Source: Nitrososphaerota archaeon | GTDB lineage: Archaea; Thermoproteota; Nitrososphaeria; Nitrososphaerales; Nitrosopumilaceae | Direction: 5' to 3' | NCBI GenBank assembly: GCA_016200035.1 | Contig: JACQFM010000056.1 | Coordinates: forward strand, 1-9,062 | Length of the DNA: 9,062 nucleotides | Shown: piece by piece, positions 1-6,120 of the stretch | Numbering within the stretch: the stretch's first letter is position 1 | Layout: every line of letters begins with the position of its first letter | Made by a program: the position numbers and the translations under genes | Notes under the pieces: model-generated | Database searches by the model: none | Told to the model about the DNA's origin: nothing | Seen by the model: only the letters and a program-made list of their open reading frames with translations

Positions 1-21
1 ATCATTTAAACAGTCTAGTTG

Positions 22-43
22 TTCTCATTCTATAGAATCAGAA
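22..43. repeat. 22-base near-perfect palindrome
   Basis: The core ATTCTATAGAAT (27-38) is a perfect 12-base palindrome. After one mismatched pair (C26/C39) the arms continue with TTCT and AGAA, so 20 of 22 positions are self-complementary. It lies in a gene-free stretch about 70 bases past the 3' end of the minus-strand gene that stops at 116. No T-tract follows on either strand, so it does not look like a simple terminator. It could be a protein-binding site or an RNA hairpin belonging to a gene outside the window. Confidence 0.45.
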
Positions 44-115
44 TATGGATTAGCTGATCCTACTGCAAGTTAACACTGAATCTTTGCAAGTTGCTAAGAC
101 GAAGAAGAGAGAATG

Positions 116-826
116 CTAGGATTTTGTAAATATTCCAGATATTGTCGAATCTTGATTACTAGAGGGAACAAATGCAGAGCCATGCAGAGTCCCATACACA
201 GAATGTTCTACTGTCATCTCTATGATATGAGGTGTGTTTGGAAAGTCTTCAACTGTGGCATGAAACTTGGATGATGTGAATTTTCCTGAAAAAATCTCTT
301 TTTCTGAATTTTTCAGTGTCACAACAACACTTATTGTCTTTTTTGATGTGTCATCATAGTTTATCAAAATATCATTTCCCTCGTGTGTTGTCTTAAGCTG
401 TATAACTGTATAGAAATCAGATATCGAGTTTGGCAGGTTTGCAAGACTAGAGTCTGAAGACAGAGTGTTTGTTGGAACAGTCGGAGTTGATGGTTTATCA
501 GTTGCAGGAATTTTTTCGGTCTTTAAGGAATTTGGTTGTTCTTCTGTTGGAGCTGAATTTTGCGTGGGTTGATTATTATCAGTAGGGGTTTGATCTGGGG
601 TCTGAGAATCAGGTTCATTTCCTAGCTTACCTCCAAAGCCATATTTTTGGTAATTGTGTTCAGTAGGGGTTTGATCTGGGGTTTGTTCAGGATTCTTGGG
701 TTCAGTCTGCTTTTGGTCTCCTGCCGTTCCATGAAAGATAAGATCAGTTGCCGTTTTTGAGCTGCCAGGCACAAAGATGAATACTGCTATTATGATTACC
801 CCTATTATGATGAGCTTGCCTATCAA
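116..826 (-). CDS. Membrane-anchored extracellular protein with Pro/Thr-rich stalk, function unknown
   Basis: I do not recognise the family. The 236-residue product starts with a hydrophobic segment (about residues 4-20, almost all Ile/Val/Phe), read as an N-terminal signal anchor. A low-complexity stalk rich in Pro, Thr, Gln, Asn and Glu follows (about 36-130) and carries two copies of QTPDQTPT (48-55 and 75-82). The rest (about 137-222) alternates beta-strand-like hydrophobic stretches, suggesting a small beta-sandwich domain held outside the cell. The start codon is TTG. No ATG is possible because a stop lies three codons upstream (TGA, 833-835). The TTG is supported by GAGG four bases before it and by an AT-rich TATA-like element about 25 bases upstream. 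The gene lies downstream of the small zinc-finger gene on the same strand but probably has its own promoter. Substrate or partner cannot be inferred. Confidence 0.72.
   Translation of the reverse strand: MIGKLIIIGVIIIAVFIFVPGSSKTATDLIFHGTAGDQKQTEPKNPEQTPDQTPTEHNYQKYGFGGKLGNEPDSQTPDQTPTDNNQPTQNSAPTEEQPNSLKTEKIPATDKPSTPTVPTNTLSSDSSLANLPNSISDFYTVIQLKTTHEGNDILINYDDTSKKTISVVVTLKNSEKEIFSGKFTSSKFHATVEDFPNTPHIIEMTVEHSVYGTLHGSAFVPSSNQDSTISGIFTKS
580..604 (-). repeat. 25-base direct repeat, copy 1 (stalk region)
   Basis: This stretch matches 661-685 at 24 of 25 bases. It encodes the QTPDQTPT motif in the same reading frame as the other copy. The copies are offset by 81 bases (27 codons), consistent with an in-frame duplication inside the stalk. 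Confidence 0.85.
661..685 (-). repeat. 25-base direct repeat, copy 2 (stalk region)
   Basis: Second copy of the stalk repeat, differing from 580-604 at one base (T for C, third from the 3' end on the plus strand). It encodes the first QTPDQTPT of the protein. Confidence 0.85.
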
Positions 827-840
827 ACGGCCTCAGATCT

Positions 841-857
841 ATAAAATTAATTAAAAA
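841..857 (-). promoter_or_regulatory. TATA-like element of the 116-826 gene
   Basis: On the minus strand this reads TTTTTAATTAATTTTAT. Its 5' half is centred about 27 bases upstream of the TTG start at 826, the spacing expected for a leaderless or short-leader archaeal transcript. The 143-base gap between 827 and 969 otherwise shows no gene. Confidence 0.45.
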
Positions 858-969
858 CAGATAATGTGTACTAGTTGATTAATTGAGGTAAAAAGATTGT
901 CTTAGTTATCACAAGATTTTTAGAAACAAGAGGAATCCATCGTTTTACTTTCTCGAAGGCTTGTAAATT

Positions 970-1134
970 CTAGTACTGCTTGAAACATGCTTTGTGATAA
1001 TATTTAGGAGGATGGTTTCCAATTCGTATTACAACATCACCTTCTTTGAATTCGCTTGCGCATTTCCTACAGTAGTTGTTTTCAAATCTTTTCATGGCAG
1101 CCACATCTTTGGGTTCTAATACAATCAACATCAT
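970..1134 (-). CDS. Small LIM-like zinc-finger protein (54 aa)
   Basis: A short reading frame of 54 residues with a clear metal-binding pattern: C22-x2-C25, then 21 residues, then H47-x2-C50. This C-x2-C-x(16-23)-H-x2-C spacing is that of the first finger of a LIM domain. Other typical features are a Gly-Asp turn (32-33), a beta-strand (VVIRIG, 34-39) and the YYHKACF ending around the third and fourth ligands. The product is almost only the finger, so it probably acts by binding a protein or nucleic acid partner. The first ATG (1132-1134) is followed at once by a second. ATG at 1093-1095 (residue 14, MKRFENNYC) is an equally possible start. No strong Shine-Dalgarno or TATA decides between them. 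It follows the exporter operon with a 66-base gap on the same strand, so co-transcription is possible. Function is unknown. Confidence 0.8.
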   Translation of the reverse strand: MMLIVLEPKDVAAMKRFENNYCRKCASEFKEGDVVIRIGNHPPKYYHKACFKQY

Positions 1135-1180
1135 GTCTGAAAATATTTTGTGAAGATGTATTGCAGATCGAATCTGTCTA

Positions 1181-1192
1181 TCACTATAGTGA
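1181..1192. repeat. 12-base perfect palindrome
   Basis: TCACTATAGTGA reads the same on both strands. It lies between the end of the permease gene (stop at 1201-1203) and the start of the zinc-finger gene (1134). It may be a regulator site or a small RNA hairpin, but a single palindrome of this length is weak evidence. Confidence 0.3.
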
Positions 1193-1200
1193 CTGCCAAC

Positions 1201-2439
1201 TTACTCTCTCCTTAATGCAACCATTGGAGAAAGTTTCGATGCCTTCCAGGCTGGATATATGCCAGCCAGTAGACTCAGTACCACTGAGAGAGCCCATACT
1301 TTTATCATGTCAAATGGAATAAAGATCGGAGTAATCCTAGCCCCCCCAGTACCTGGTGTTATAGAAATAGAACTCAGTGCATAGCCAGCTCCTATACCAA
1401 CAAGAGAACCAAGTGTTGCACCAGAAATTCCAATTAACAAAGCCTCAACTAGGAACAAGGCAAGAATGTTTTTGTTTTGAGCACCAATTGCTTTCATAGT
1501 TCCTATTTCTCTGATTCTCTCAGTTACTGATGTGTAAAGTGTGGTTACGATTCACACAGCACCAACAATTAGTGCAATAACACCAACGCTAAGAATGAAG
1601 GAAGCATTTCCGCTCATGAAGTTTTGGCGAACTGCCATGATTGCCCTCGGGCTTGTCACTCCAATGGTGTTTCCGTATAGACCAGTGATTTCTTGTTGTA
1701 CTGTATCAAGATAGTCTGCTGACTGAGCAGCTACAACAAGAGTATCAAATTTGCCAGACTTGTGAAGAAATTGGTTTCCAGATTCTTGGTTTATTATAAC
1801 AGCTCTATCTATCTGATTATTGCCTGTTGGTTTTATGATTCCAGTCACTACAAAGCTTCTTGACTCTTGTTGTTGTTTTCCATTTGCGTCAACGTACGAG
1901 AAAGTAGCTCTGACTGTCTGACCTATCTCAACTATTGGTGCAGTTGAGCCTGCTGGATTTGCCACGCTGTCTCCGACTAGCATGGCAGAACGATCATTTT
2001 GCTTTACAAGTGAACCCTCAACATATTCAATATTTGGAACAATTAGACTAAGTTTCGAGGGATCAAGTGACATCACTGGGCTGCGAAGGACATTTGCCTG
2101 AGAGCGAAGCTGGATGCTTCCAGTATATTCTGGTACAACATCTTGTACATATGGCAGAGATTTTATCCTGTCCACTATTACACTATTGATTACAATTGAA
2201 GCAGACGAAGTTTCGCTGCCAAAGGACCGCTGGCCAGGACTTACAAATAAAATATTTGCTGCAAGCTGATTTAGTTGTCTGTTTGCAAATTCGCTTTGTC
2301 CCGCAGCAAGACCATTCAGCCCTACCATAAGGCTGCTTCCAACAACTACCATCAATATGGTTAGAATAGAGCGTATCTTTCTGTCCTTTAGAGCACCTAG
2401 TGATAACGAAAAAATTTCATTTGCATTCAAGATGGTCAC
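1201..2439 (-). pseudogene. MacB/FtsX-type ABC exporter permease interrupted by an in-frame TGA
   Basis: The third gene of the exporter operon encodes the membrane subunit. Read through the stop it has 412 codons, the usual size for this family. TM1 lies at about residues 22-46, followed by a large extracytoplasmic MacB-like domain (about 47-270), TM2 (from about 279), the conserved cytoplasmic SVTERIREIGTMKAIGA loop (305-321), TM3, TM4 and a SPMVALRRE C-terminus. Codon 296 is TGA (1552-1554) in the middle of TM2, where relatives normally carry a Gly (GAV-G-IVTT); GGA to TGA is one base change. The frame is otherwise intact before and after it. The start is GTG (2437-2439), overlapping the previous gene's TGA as GTGA, with AAGGA about nine bases upstream. 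Termination at codon 296 would lose TM3, TM4 and most of TM2, so the product should not work as a permease. A recent nonsense mutation and a sequence error are both possible. Confidence 0.88.
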
Positions 2440-4409
2440 TTGGAGTCCTTAGCACTGTCAATAAGTGACATTATATCATCATCTTTGTTTTGAAAAGAAA
2501 CTAAGTTTTTTGGTTTAGATCTTCGTTTCCTAATTATTATTACAGAAGCTACAGAGGCGCCTATTATTCCTGCAGTGATTGGCAACATCACTCCACTTCG
2601 TTGTTGACCTCGTGCAGCTCCGTCTGATGGTTTTTGTGGCTCATAATGTGCGGTTCCATTCACGATCAATGTGTGAAAATTTTTCAGATCATCAGCATAG
2701 GTAATCTTGAATGTAACTGGATAGTTTCCTGCTTTAAGCTGTCCTGATAATCCTAGAGGTATGCTAAAGGGAGTTGGTGAGTTAGCCGATAGATCTCCTA
2801 TGAACTGTGGTTGGACAGATGCTGATCCACCTTTGTGGAAGGAGCTGGATCTTGTTTCACTACCAGATGGGGATTCACTACTTGTTGTAATTAGATCCTG
2901 ATTGTTACTTTCTAGCAATGGTGAACTTACTAGCTGGATATTTGTAAAGAGACCAGTCGTACTTCCTTGGTTTAGGATGCTTCCCACTAGGTTTGGAGTA
3001 TTTCCTACGTAGTTGACACTAATATCATAAACTTGAACCTTAATGTCACCTGAAACAAAAGCACCAAGATTTAGTGTTTGAGATTTTGTGTTGCCACTTG
3101 TTATGTAGTTTGCACCAACGGTAAATGCTGTTGGACTACCTATCATGCTAGTTCCAGCAAAGACTTGGGTAGAGAATGCCTTTGATTCTCCAGATGCCAT
3201 GTTTTGGATGGTCCATCTCGAATCACCAATTATACTCAGCGCACTTGATTGTGGGGAAAGTGAGACTACAATGTCTGATAGGTTTGTGTCGCCGTTGTTT
3301 GTTACCACAAAGTTTAGGTCCTGTACTTTGCCTGCAGTTAAAATTGAAGACAAGGCATCTGTATATCCAATATTCAAAGAAGAGGCAGTGGGATCAGGAA
3401 CAATTGTCAAGCCTGTTGAGACTTGTTTTGTTTGCAGAGTTCCATAACCATCATTGTAGCTAAGAAGAAGATCTACGTTTTGAACACTACCACTTGCAGC
3501 ACTGCTTGGAAAGACTGTGGTGCTGATGTCTATCTTCCCATGAGCGGGGATGGTTCCTATGTTAAATGTGCTAGGACCTAGGTTTACAAGTTGTGTCTGT
3601 GATGATTGTAATACAACTGATGATGAGCTGCTTGAGCTTCCAGTGGTACGAGAGTTGCCAAGATTTAGTATTGTTACAACTACTCGCGTAGCATCTGCAG
3701 TTCCGTTGTTTACTATTGATATGGCTATATCGTTTGTCTTTTGTGGAACGAGATTAGTAGTTTGAGATACTGCATCAAGTACTACTCTGCCAGGGCTCTC
3801 AAAGGGAATATTTAGCATTGCAGAGTTGCACATTCCGGGCTGATTATCGCGGTAGTAGTTTACAAGAAGTGCTGCAGCATTTTTTCCAAGCTTAGCCTTG
3901 TCTGATACATTAAGGTCAAAAAATAGTGTAAAAGATCCTCCGCCAGCTACGGTAGTGTCATAGTGTGCTACAGCCGCGTCCTTGAGAACAACTTTATCAG
4001 TTGACGAAAACATTGATGCAGCCTGTGGGTTTGAGCTTATGCCAGCTGACTCAATTCCTTCTGGAACTTTGAGAAAGCCAGTTATTGAGATAATGTTTTG
4101 TCCCTGATTACGATTGGTTAGAACTACCGCTAGTGTCGAGCGACCATCTCCAGGACCTATCTCCTTTTTCATGGGATTAGTGGCTGTACCACCTGAAAGA
4201 TTCTGATCTGTCCAGTATGAGTTTACAAATACAGGACCATTATAGTTAGAATCTATGTTAGTGTTCCATGATGTGTTACAATCATCAGCATAGGCAAGTG
4301 GGTTATCTACGATAGAGAAAGGAAGTAGCAAGATCAAGAAGAGCGATGATGTAATGACAGCTTTTCTTTGTGACAATTTTAAGAAAATCTTTAGTTTATC
4401 TTCTAGCAT
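2436..4409 (-). CDS. Secreted, membrane-anchored beta-sandwich protein of ABC exporter operon (COG1361-like)
   Basis: The 657-residue product has a signal peptide (hydrophobic core about 21-34, likely cleavage after A41), a long extracytoplasmic region, one C-terminal TM segment (about 606-626) and a short basic cytoplasmic tail starting RKRR. The middle contains several beta-sandwich modules of the NEW3/CARDB style, marked by repeated 'NNG' turns after beta-strands: about 208-335, 344-450, 455-500 and a last one around 537-590. A run of seven Ser lies at 258-264. The only two Cys, C44 and C194, could form a disulfide. Proteins of this layout occur in archaeal MacB-like operons; here it sits between ATPase and permease, which suggests an extracytoplasmic partner of the transporter that binds substrate or links to the S-layer. 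Its start overlaps the ATPase gene by 14 bases, with GGTGG upstream as ribosome site; its stop overlaps the permease start. The domain assignment rests on pattern only. Confidence 0.82.
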   Translation of the reverse strand: MLEDKLKIFLKLSQRKAVITSSLFLILLLPFSIVDNPLAYADDCNTSWNTNIDSNYNGPVFVNSYWTDQNLSGGTATNPMKKEIGPGDGRSTLAVVLTNRNQGQNIISITGFLKVPEGIESAGISSNPQAASMFSSTDKVVLKDAAVAHYDTTVAGGGSFTLFFDLNVSDKAKLGKNAAALLVNYYRDNQPGMCNSAMLNIPFESPGRVVLDAVSQTTNLVPQKTNDIAISIVNNGTADATRVVVTILNLGNSRTTGSSSSSSSVVLQSSQTQLVNLGPSTFNIGTIPAHGKIDISTTVFPSSAASGSVQNVDLLLSYNDGYGTLQTKQVSTGLTIVPDPTASSLNIGYTDALSSILTAGKVQDLNFVVTNNGDTNLSDIVVSLSPQSSALSIIGDSRWTIQNMASGESKAFSTQVFAGTSMIGSPTAFTVGANYITSGNTKSQTLNLGAFVSGDIKVQVYDISVNYVGNTPNLVGSILNQGSTTGLFTNIQLVSSPLLESNNQDLITTSSESPSGSETRSSSFHKGGSASVQPQFIGDLSANSPTPFSIPLGLSGQLKAGNYPVTFKITYADDLKNFHTLIVNGTAHYEPQKPSDGAARGQQRSGVMLPITAGIIGASVASVIIIRKRRSKPKNLVSFQNKDDDIMSLIDSAKDSK

Positions 4410-5205
4410 CTCTTTCCACCATTCCGTCTCGGATGAATACGGCTCTGTCTGCGGATTCTACAAGTTCAAGATTGTGCGTTACTGTGATAATCGTCCTTTT
4501 CAGTTTGTGAGATAGTAGCTTGAAGAGCTGAAAGATTTCATGACCCGTTTTGGTATCTAGATTTCCAGTCGGCTCGTCTGCCAAAATTATTGTGGGGTTG
4601 TTTATCAATGATCTTGCAATTGCTACCCTTTGTTGCTGACCTCCACTGAGATTGGAAGGCTTGTGCGCGGCCTTGTCTTGAATCCCAAGCAATTTTAGAA
4701 TCCTTGATGAACGTCTGTGTCTTTCCTCAGTGTCCATTCCCGCAATTATTGCGGGCAGCTCAACATTCTTTTGAACAGTAGTTCTGTTAATCAGATTGTA
4801 GGACTGGAAAACAAAACCAATGAGGCGATTTCTCATTGTTGCAACTTCGGAATCCTTCAAAGAGAATACATCAACACCGTTTATCAAGACCTTACCAGCA
4901 GTAGGCCTGTCAAGTGCACCTATCAGATTAAGGAGCGTAGATTTTCCACTTCCGGATGGGCCTACAATTGCCACAAACTCGCCTTTCTTTATGTCAAGAT
5001 TGATTTTTTTTATGGCTACTACTTTTCCTGCACCAGAATCATAAACCTTGGAGAGATTAACAATTTTCAGGGCAAAGTCGCTATTTTTGTTATCCGTGTT
5101 AGTTTGTGTGGGCGGGTCTACTGTAAGGTCCCGGCTTTGGGGATGAAAACTAACGTGTGGGCGCTGTAAGGTGCCGACAGCTGTGCTATTTACAATAGAT
5201 CCCAT
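4396..5205 (-). CDS. MacB/LolD-type ABC transporter ATPase
   Basis: The nucleotide-binding subunit that powers the exporter by ATP hydrolysis at the inner face of the membrane. All catalytic motifs are present: Walker A GPSGSGKST (82-90), Q-loop Q134, signature LSGGQ (186-190), Walker B IILADE (206-211, catalytic E211), D-loop around 216-217 and H-loop H244. The sequence between Q-loop and signature matches the MacB/LolD/FtsE branch, which pairs with FtsX-fold permeases like the one encoded downstream. The first about 44 residues are an extra polar, Thr/Pro/Asn-rich extension before the usual start of the fold at ALKIVNLSKVY. No internal ATG offers a shorter start, so the extension may be real. 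First gene of a tightly packed operon with overlaps of 14 and 4 bases. Its upstream region holds two tandem copies of the TAACAANGTTA operator. Confidence 0.95.
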   Translation of the reverse strand: MGSIVNSTAVGTLQRPHVSFHPQSRDLTVDPPTQTNTDNKNSDFALKIVNLSKVYDSGAGKVVAIKKINLDIKKGEFVAIVGPSGSGKSTLLNLIGALDRPTAGKVLINGVDVFSLKDSEVATMRNRLIGFVFQSYNLINRTTVQKNVELPAIIAGMDTEERHRRSSRILKLLGIQDKAAHKPSNLSGGQQQRVAIARSLINNPTIILADEPTGNLDTKTGHEIFQLFKLLSHKLKRTIITVTHNLELVESADRAVFIRDGMVERDARR

Positions 5206-5233
5206 ATTTGCTCACGCTTTTAACAAATACCGA

Positions 5234-5245
5234 ATTTAAGATAAA
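5234..5245 (-). promoter_or_regulatory. TATA-like element of the ABC exporter operon
   Basis: On the minus strand this reads TTTATCTTAAAT, about 35 bases upstream of the ATPase ATG, implying a leader of roughly 10 bases. The proximal operator copy (5254-5266) is centred about 20 bases upstream of it. Confidence 0.45.
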
Positions 5246-5253
5246 TCGCTTGT

Positions 5254-5266
5254 CTAACCTTGTTAG
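5254..5266 (-). promoter_or_regulatory. Operator copy, TAACAANGTTA type, proximal site of exporter operon
   Basis: On the minus strand CTAACAAGGTTAG: two 5-base arms in perfect inverted repeat around a 3-base spacer. It carries the shared core TAACAAGGTTA and shares its last base with the second copy beside it. It lies directly upstream of the presumed TATA element of the ABC operon. The regulator is unproven; the winged-helix protein encoded at 5770-6066 is the obvious candidate. Confidence 0.65.
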
Positions 5267-5280
5267 GTAACATTGTTATC
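5266..5280 (-). promoter_or_regulatory. Operator copy, TAACAANGTTA type, distal site of exporter operon
   Basis: On the minus strand GATAACAATGTTACC: 6-base arms with one mismatched pair around a 3-base spacer, core TAACAATGTTA. It is in tandem with 5254-5266, the cores being offset by 13 bases, so two dimers could bind side by side. Confidence 0.65.
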
Positions 5281-5317
5281 ATCAGAGCGGGAAAAATTTC
5301 TGAACTTGAAAGATTGA

Positions 5318-5719
5318 TTACTTTTGTTCGCTGTCCTTGTCTTGGTCCGCTAATTTCTTGTCAATCTCTTCCTGCAACTTCTTGTACTTGTCATACTTTG
5401 CAGCCCATTTTGATAAGACAAACCATTGCCTTATTCCTATTGCCAACCATATGGCAGATACTATTGGAGGTAGGAACCGTATTACAAAAAATCTATGTAA
5501 GGGTCCGCCGCCTTCTCTTCTCGTTTTTTCTTCACCTACGCTCTCAAACGGAGGGGTAAATATCAAATAAGTAATCAAAAGAGCAATTGGCGAAATTACC
5601 ATAACGGTAACAATCATTATGATAAACATCTTTTTTGTCCTATTTAGCTGTAGAATGATTCCATCCATAATCTCAAAGAGATTCTCCTTATGTTCTTCAT
5701 CCTTGCTAGAATCTGACAT
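5318..5719 (-). CDS. Two-TM membrane protein with C-terminal coiled coil, function unknown
   Basis: I do not recognise the family. The 133-residue product has an acidic, polar N-terminus (1-30), TM1 (about 31-53), a short charged loop with GEEKTRREGGG (62-72), TM2 (about 77-97) and a charged helical tail (about 104-127) with heptad-like spacing suggesting a coiled coil. The ATG start is supported by a G-rich ribosome site, GGGAGGGTGA, five bases before it. The gene lies between the winged-helix regulator gene and the exporter operon, all on the same strand. A TAACAANGTTA operator and a TATA-like element stand just upstream, so it probably has its own regulated promoter. By context it may belong to the same envelope-related response as the exporter and DoxX; this is inference. 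Confidence 0.78.
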   Translation of the reverse strand: MSDSSKDEEHKENLFEIMDGIILQLNRTKKMFIIMIVTVMVISPIALLITYLIFTPPFESVGEEKTRREGGGPLHRFFVIRFLPPIVSAIWLAIGIRQWFVLSKWAAKYDKYKKLQEEIDKKLADQDKDSEQK

Positions 5720-5741
5720 AGTTCACCCTCCCTCCCCTACC

Positions 5742-5752
5742 TTTATCTAAAA
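5742..5752 (-). promoter_or_regulatory. TATA-like element of the two-TM protein gene
   Basis: On the minus strand TTTTAGATAAA, about 29 bases upstream of the ATG at 5719. The operator at 5760-5774 is centred about 20 bases upstream of it. Confidence 0.4.
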
Positions 5753-5759
5753 ATGGTTT

Positions 5760-5774
5760 GGTAACTTTGTTACC
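5760..5774 (-). promoter_or_regulatory. Operator copy, TAACAANGTTA type, before the two-TM protein gene
   Basis: GGTAACAAAGTTACC on the minus strand, a perfect 6-base inverted repeat with a 3-base spacer, the best of the four copies. The site overlaps the end of the winged-helix gene, whose TAA stop (5770-5772) forms part of one arm. Confidence 0.7.
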
Positions 5775-6066
5775 TGTCTTTTGTATCACTTCTTGGAAAC
5801 AACTCCTCGTATGGTTCAAGAACTGCCTTGAGGATCTCATGACCTTTTGGAGAAATGTCATATTCTATAATGGTCTTGTTCCCCCATGGAACCTCAACTT
5901 TAGTCAAAAGACCCTTTTCGACCATATCATCAATTATTTCTTTATGCTTAACGTTATTGAGTCCACAATAGCTCATTAGCTTGCTCTGATTTAGTCTACC
6001 GTGTTCGTATAGCTTCAATAAAATGTCTTTTCGCATGTAGATTCTGTCTCGGTATTCGTGAACCAA
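5770..6066 (-). CDS. Winged-helix DNA-binding transcriptional regulator
   Basis: A 98-residue one-domain regulator of the archaeal winged-helix type (HTH_45-like in style). The pattern is YRDRIYMRKDILLKLYEHG (helix 1, about 12-22), LNQSKLMSYCG (helix 2, about 26-33), a recognition helix over VKHKEIIDDMVEKG (39-52), and a wing with strands around LLTKVEVP and TIIEYDISPKG (53-75), ending in a short helix and charged tail that may dimerise. No ligand-binding domain is attached. The start is taken as TTG (6064-6066) because YRDRIY is typical of the domain start in such proteins; ATG at residue 11 would cut into it, and a stop lies three codons upstream. The gene is flanked by doxX and the two-TM protein gene, and four matching operators lie in the surrounding promoters. 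An 18-base palindrome upstream may mediate autoregulation. Confidence 0.85.
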   Translation of the reverse strand: MVHEYRDRIYMRKDILLKLYEHGRLNQSKLMSYCGLNNVKHKEIIDDMVEKGLLTKVEVPWGNKTIIEYDISPKGHEILKAVLEPYEELFPRSDTKDR

Positions 6067-6093
6067 TTCAATTCAGGTGCCAGTTCGTACTAT

Positions 6094-6111
6094 TTGTTCC
6101 TTAATGAACAA
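6094..6111. promoter_or_regulatory. 18-base near-palindrome upstream of the winged-helix gene
   Basis: TTGTTCCTTAATGAACAA is self-complementary at 16 of 18 positions; only C100/T105 in the centre fail to pair (6100 and 6105). It lies in the 54-base gap between doxX and the regulator gene, about 28-45 bases before the TTG start, where the regulator's TATA/BRE region should be. It differs from the TAACAANGTTA sites, so it may be an autoregulatory site or belong to another factor. Confidence 0.4.
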
Positions 6112-6120
6112 CAGTATCTA

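Noticed and set aside
2..73. Open plus-strand frame of 23 codons running in from the left edge
   Set aside because: It is too short and shows no domain or codon signal; it may be the end of a gene outside the window, but this cannot be supported.
1341..1347. C7 homopolymer in the permease as a frameshift site
   Set aside because: The frame continues correctly on both sides, giving the family-typical loop and C-terminus, so the run length seems right.
1552..1554. TGA in the permease as a selenocysteine codon
   Set aside because: Relatives have Gly, not Cys, at this place, it lies inside a TM helix with no redox motif, and selenocysteine is not known from this archaeal group. A point mutation or sequence error is simpler.
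3145..3765. Several plus-strand open frames opposite the large surface protein
   Set aside because: They lie opposite a gene with clear signal peptide, TM segment and beta modules, have no promoter or ribosome site, and show no recognisable motif.
5221..5231. TAACAAATACC near the ATPase start as another operator
   Set aside because: Only one half-site matches; the second arm is absent.
5596..5610. TTACC/GGTAA inverted repeat inside the two-TM gene as a fifth operator
   Set aside because: Its spacer is 5 bases instead of 3, it lacks the TAACAANGTTA core and lies within the TM1 coding sequence.
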